Source: Streptomyces silvae (GTDB lineage: Bacteria; Actinomycetota; Actinomycetes; Streptomycetales; Streptomycetaceae). Taken from it: a DNA stretch of 64,000 bases. The position numbers and the translations under genes are program-made. The stretch lies in the NCBI RefSeq assembly GCF_016745505.1, contig NZ_JAERUC010000028.1, forward strand, positions 55,679 through 119,678. Reading direction: 5' to 3'. Positions 60,777 to 64,000 of the stretch are shown here, one piece after another (position 1 is the stretch's first letter; every line of letters begins with the position of its first letter). Below the pieces are notes generated by a model that was not told where the DNA came from, did no database searches, and saw nothing but the letters and a program-made list of their open reading frames with translations.

Positions 60777-61991
60777 GTGTCCACCTCTCCGCGACCGCAC
60801 CGCTCCCTGCGACCGCACCGCCATGACGTCCTGACCGCGGTGACCGGTCTGACCGGCGGGCTCGTGCTCTGGGCGGCCGGGCTGCACACCCAGGGCGGCA
60901 GGCCCTTCGGCGCGCACTGGGTGGCGCTCGTGCCGCTCGTGGTGACGGCCGGCCTGGAGCTGCTGCGCCGGACCCGGCCGCAGACCGCGGTCGCCCTCGG
61001 GACGCTCGCGCTGGTCGCCGACCAGTTCACGACGGGCAGCCTGGCGACGCTCCTGATGTACACCGACCTCATGTACGCGGCCGTGGTCTACGGGACCCCG
61101 GCCGCCGCCCGGCGGATCCCGGTGGCCACCTTCCTGGTCACCGTCGCGGTCACCGTCGGGTTCTTCGCCTGGTTCCGGACCCCCGAGGCCCTGCTGATCG
61201 CGGTCGCGACCGGGCTGGTCCTCTTCGCCCCCGCGCTCACCGGGGTCAGCGTGCGCAACCACCGGGAGGCCGCGGAGGCGGCCCGGCTGCGCGCCGACCA
61301 GACCGCGCTGCTGGCCGAGATGGACCGGGTGCAGGCGGTGACCGCCGAACGCTCCCGGATGGCCCGTGAGCTGCACGACATGGTCGCCAACCACCTCTCC
61401 GCGATCGCCATCCACTCCACCGCCGCGCTCTCCATCGACGATCCGGGCACCTCCAGGGAGGCCCTCGGGGTGATCCGGCAGAACAGCGTGGACGGGCTGA
61501 CCGAGATGCGGCGGCTGATCGGGCTGCTCAGGGAGAACGGCGCGGGCGGCCCGCCGGGCGCGGCTCCGACCCTCGCCTCGCTGGACGCCCTCGTCGGGCA
61601 GGCCGGCGCGAACTCCGCGTCCAGCGGGCTCACCGTCACCCTGGAGGACGGCCGCGAGGAGCCGGGGCCGCTGCCGGCGCCGGTGGAGCTGGCGGCGTAC
61701 CGCATCGTCCAGGAGTCGCTGACGAACGCGCTGAAGCACGCGGCGCCCGGTCCGGTCACGGTCCGGCTGGAGCACTCGGGCGAGGTGCTGACGGTGGAGG
61801 TGAGCAGCGTGCTCGGTGCGCGCCCCGGCCCGCGCGCGCCCGGTTCGGGGGCCGGTCTGGTGGGGATGCGGGAACGGGTGGCGCTGCTCGGCGGGACCAT
61901 CGGGGCGGGGCCGGAACCCCGGGGTGACGGCACGGAGATCTGGCTGGTGCGGGCCGAACTGCCCGTCGAGGAAAGGACGTACCGGACATGA
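60777..61991 (+). CDS. chiS: NarL-type sensor kinase (ChiS-like)
   Basis: 404 aa with a multi-TM N-terminal sensor (about residues 20-155), H-box ERSRMARELHDMVANHLSAI (His200) and a HATPase with ALKHAA. The GTG at 60777 follows a TTGGAT hexamer (60765-60770) by 6 nt; it is not preceded by a ribosome site. The stop overlaps the regulator start. It lies upstream of a chitinase gene with the classic chitinase promoter; the S. coelicolor gene order suggests ChiS of the ChiS/ChiR pair. The symbol is from synteny. Confidence 0.85.
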   Translation: MSTSPRPHRSLRPHRHDVLTAVTGLTGGLVLWAAGLHTQGGRPFGAHWVALVPLVVTAGLELLRRTRPQTAVALGTLALVADQFTTGSLATLLMYTDLMYAAVVYGTPAAARRIPVATFLVTVAVTVGFFAWFRTPEALLIAVATGLVLFAPALTGVSVRNHREAAEAARLRADQTALLAEMDRVQAVTAERSRMARELHDMVANHLSAIAIHSTAALSIDDPGTSREALGVIRQNSVDGLTEMRRLIGLLRENGAGGPPGAAPTLASLDALVGQAGANSASSGLTVTLEDGREEPGPLPAPVELAAYRIVQESLTNALKHAAPGPVTVRLEHSGEVLTVEVSSVLGARPGPRAPGSGAGLVGMRERVALLGGTIGAGPEPRGDGTEIWLVRAELPVEERTYRT

Positions 61992-62638
61992 CGATCCGGG
62001 TACTGGTCGCCGAGGACCAGTCGGCGGTGCGCGCGGGGCTGGTGCTGATCCTGGGCAGCGCGCCGGACATCGAGGTCGTGGGCGAGGCGGTGGACGGCGA
62101 GGCCGCCGTACACCTGGCGCGCGAACTGCGCCCGGATCTGGTGCTGATGGACGTACAGATGCCCCGGCTCGACGGGGTGTCCGCGACCCGGCAGGTGGTG
62201 GCGGAGCGGCTGGCGGACGTGCTGGTGCTGACCACCTTCGACCTGGACGAGTACGTCTTCGGCGCACTGCGGGCGGGCGCGTCGGGCTTCCTGCTGAAGA
62301 ACACCGAGGCCGGGGACCTGATCGACGCGGTACGCACGGTGGCGCGCGGCGAGGGCATGATCGCCCCGGCCGTCACCCGCCGACTGATCGAGGAGTTCGC
62401 CGGGAGCACCGCCCCGCGCAGGGCGGACGGGCCGGGCCGCGAGGTCCTGGACGCGCTGACCCGGCGGGAGCGGGAGGTCCTGGGCTGCCTCGGCGAGGGG
62501 CTGTCGAACGCGGAGATCGCCGGGCGTCTCCAGATGGCGGAGGCCACGGTGAAGACCCACGTCAGCAGGCTCCTGGGAAAGCTGGAGCTGCGCAGCAGGG
62601 TCCAAGCGGCGGTACTGGCTCAGGAGTTGGGCCTCTGA
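61988..62638 (+). CDS. chiR: NarL/LuxR-type response regulator (ChiR-like)
   Basis: 216 aa; the ATG overlaps the kinase stop as ATGA. Receiver: AEDQSAVRAG, phospho-acceptor Asp55 (LVLMDVQMPRLDG) and Lys in LLKNTEAGD. LuxR-type HTH near the C-terminus: LTRREREVLGCLGEGLSNAEIAGRLQMAEATVKTHVSRLLGKL. Positioned 161 bp upstream of the chitinase gene and expected to act at its direct repeats. The symbol follows synteny with the S. coelicolor chitinase locus. Confidence 0.87.
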   Translation: MTIRVLVAEDQSAVRAGLVLILGSAPDIEVVGEAVDGEAAVHLARELRPDLVLMDVQMPRLDGVSATRQVVAERLADVLVLTTFDLDEYVFGALRAGASGFLLKNTEAGDLIDAVRTVARGEGMIAPAVTRRLIEEFAGSTAPRRADGPGREVLDALTRREREVLGCLGEGLSNAEIAGRLQMAEATVKTHVSRLLGKLELRSRVQAAVLAQELGL

Positions 62639-62655
62639 CCCCGGGCAGGGTTCTT

Positions 62656-62697
62656 TGGTCTGGACCTCTTGACGATTGGTCCAGACCTTCCTAATCT
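62656..62697 (+). promoter_or_regulatory. Chitinase promoter with 12-bp direct repeats
   Basis: TGGTCTGGACCT (62656-62667) and TGGTCCAGACCT (62677-62688), spaced 21 bp, flank a TTGACG -35 (62669-62674). A TAATCT -10 (62692-62697) follows after a 17-bp spacer. This is the known arrangement of Streptomyces chitinase promoters (chitin induction, glucose repression); the second repeat also resembles the DasR-responsive element. Confidence 0.9.
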
Positions 62698-62799
62698 CAC
62701 CGGACACACTGCGGTGAGTACGCCATGACACAGCGAGCTCAGGGCGACGCAGGGTTTGACGGACCATCCCGATTGCCGGACCTCACCCGAGGAGCACCG

Positions 62800-64000
62800 T
62801 TGAGCACTGACACCCCCGTACGCCTCTCCCGGTTCAGACGGAGACCCACAGCCCGTACAGCCATCAGGTCCAGGACGGTCGCGGGTCTCACCGCACTGCT
62901 CCTCCCCCTCGCCGCGATGGTCGGCCTGGCCTCACCCGCCGAGGCCGCCACCTCCGCGACCGCCACCTACGTCAAGAAGTCCGACTGGGGCACCGGCTTC
63001 GAAGGCCAGTGGACGGTCAAGAACACCGGTACGACCGCCCTGTCCTCCTGGACGATCGAGTGGGACTTCCCCTCCGGCACCGCGGTCGGCTCCGCCTGGG
63101 ACGCCGCCGTCACCAGCTCCGGAACCCACTGGACCGCCAAGAACCTCGGCTGGAACGGTACGGTCGCCCCCGGAGCCAGCATCAGCTTCGGCTTCAACGG
63201 CACCGGCTCCGGCTCCCCCACCGGGTGCAAGCTGAACGGCGCCTCCTGTGACGGCGGCCCCACCGTCCCCGGCGACAACCCGCCGTCCAAGCCCGGCACC
63301 CCGACCGCGAGCAACATCACCGACACCTCGGCGAAGATCAGCTGGAGCGCCGCCACCGACGACAAGGGCGTCAAGAACTACGACGTCCTGCGCGACGGCG
63401 CCAAGGTCGCCACGGTGACCACGACGACGTACACGGACACCGGCCTCACCAAGGGCACCGACTACTCGTACACGGTGCAGGCCCGCGACACCGCCGACCA
63501 GACCGGCCCGGTCAGCGCCTCGGTCGCCGTCCGCACCACCGGCACCACCGACCCGGGTCCCGGCCCCGGCGGCAAGGTCAACCTCGGCTACTTCACCGAG
63601 TGGGGCGTCTACGGGCGCAACTACCACGTCAAGAACCTCGTGACCTCCGGCTCCGCCGCGAAGATCACGCACATCAACTACGCGTTCGGCAACGTCCAGG
63701 GCGGCAAGTGCACCATCGGTGACGCCTACGCCGACTACGACAAGGCCTACACCGCCGACCAGTCGGTCGACGGCGTCGCCGACACCTGGGACCAGCCGCT
63801 GCGCGGCAACTTCAACCAGCTGCGCAAGCTCAAGGCGAAGTACCCGAACATCAAGGTCATCTGGTCCTTCGGCGGCTGGACCTGGTCCGGTGGCTTCGGT
63901 GCCGCGGCCCAGAACCCGGCCGCGTTCGCCCAGTCCTGCTACGACCTGGTGGAGGACCCCCGCTGGGCCGATGTCTTCGACGGCATCGACATCGACTGGG
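62800..64000 (+). CDS. chiC: Chitinase, CBM2-FnIII-GH18 (3' end outside window)
   Basis: The first 400 codons of a secreted endochitinase that hydrolyses beta-1,4-GlcNAc polymers. The start is a TTG at 62800 with GAGGAG 5 nt upstream; no other in-frame start is near. Residues 1-47 are a signal peptide (basic, then LTALLLPLAAMVGLASPAEA). A CBM2-type carbohydrate module (~48-150, TATYVKKSDWGTGFEGQWTVKN), an FnIII domain (~165-250) and GH18 follow. The visible GH18 start includes SFGGWTW and ends at the catalytic DGIDIDW, whose Glu lies just past the window. Frame open to 64000. Confidence 0.95.
   Translation, partial: MSTDTPVRLSRFRRRPTARTAIRSRTVAGLTALLLPLAAMVGLASPAEAATSATATYVKKSDWGTGFEGQWTVKNTGTTALSSWTIEWDFPSGTAVGSAWDAAVTSSGTHWTAKNLGWNGTVAPGASISFGFNGTGSGSPTGCKLNGASCDGGPTVPGDNPPSKPGTPTASNITDTSAKISWSAATDDKGVKNYDVLRDGAKVATVTTTTYTDTGLTKGTDYSYTVQARDTADQTGPVSASVAVRTTGTTDPGPGPGGKVNLGYFTEWGVYGRNYHVKNLVTSGSAAKITHINYAFGNVQGGKCTIGDAYADYDKAYTADQSVDGVADTWDQPLRGNFNQLRKLKAKYPNIKVIWSFGGWTWSGGFGAAAQNPAAFAQSCYDLVEDPRWADVFDGIDIDW

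Overview
The window is about 64 kb of high-GC actinobacterial chromosome, almost certainly from a Streptomyces. The reading frames are GC-rich throughout, and the gene order matches what I remember of the core-chromosome block around SCO5376 to SCO5444 of S. coelicolor. That block carries the chitinase and its two-component system, B12-dependent acyl-CoA genes, the polarity proteins Scy and FilP, icmA, a pfkA-pta-ackA-pyk cluster and the treS-mak-glgB glucan cluster. The synteny is from memory, not from a search. I see no rRNA, tRNA, CRISPR array, prophage or complete insertion sequence. This is mostly housekeeping and developmental chromosome with a few lineage-specific cassettes.

Layout. 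1-4.9 kb: the GlgE-pathway genes treS (5' truncated), mak and glgB. 5-8.5 kb: a secreted HAD phosphatase, thioredoxin with a coupled MerR regulator, and a lipoprotein. 8.7-12.6 kb: the C4-dicarboxylate symporter dctA, divergent from its sensor kinase and response regulator. 12.7-19.5 kb: an XRE regulator, then the glycolysis/acetate genes pfkA, pta, ackA and pyk. 19.6-22.2 kb: a three-gene Streptomyces surface cassette (DUF6230, DUF6114, Ser/Thr/Pro-rich secreted protein) behind a 600-bp regulatory gap. 22.8-27.4 kb: a thioredoxin-TPR chaperone, TetR, isobutyryl-CoA mutase icmA, DUF3817 and MarR. 27.4-34.9 kb: an MFS exporter with an ArsR-like regulator, a membrane glycosyltransferase, a thiamine-binding protein coupled to a second DUF3817 protein, three tandem AIM24 paralogues and a MarR.

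34.9-37.8 kb: a two-component system divergent from a PepSY protein; both sensor and target have poly-aspartate runs. 37.9-40.6 kb: meaB, thiolase and methylmalonyl-CoA epimerase. 40.9-45.8 kb: the coiled-coil polarity proteins Scy and FilP. 45.9-49.9 kb: two consecutive ABC-2 transporters. 49.9-57.9 kb: a small zinc-ribbon-like protein, a luciferase-like oxidoreductase, a SCO5389-family protein divergent from the mismatch endonuclease nucS, a large membrane ATPase, a STAS protein, 3-hydroxybutyryl-CoA dehydrogenase and TetR. 57.9-64 kb: a Drr-type ABC exporter, the PduO adenosyltransferase, a membrane protein, the ChiS/ChiR-like two-component pair and the start of a CBM2-FnIII-GH18 chitinase that runs off the end.

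How the genes work together. One theme is carbon flow: dicarboxylate uptake, glycolysis with acetate overflow, glucan synthesis and chitin use. A second is coenzyme-B12 acyl-CoA metabolism: icmA, meaB, mce, thiolase, 3-hydroxybutyryl-CoA dehydrogenase and the ATR that supplies the cofactor. A third is cell polarity. Many transcription units have a -10 hexamer only 6-9 nt before the start codon, suggesting leaderless mRNAs, and many divergent regulator/target pairs have clear palindromes between them. The most unusual non-coding items are a tandem hairpin-forming repeat in the scy leader, a 77-bp MITE-like element between scy and filP, a 24-bp palindrome at the icmA start, and paired TTACT/AGTAA palindromes before the DUF6230 cassette.
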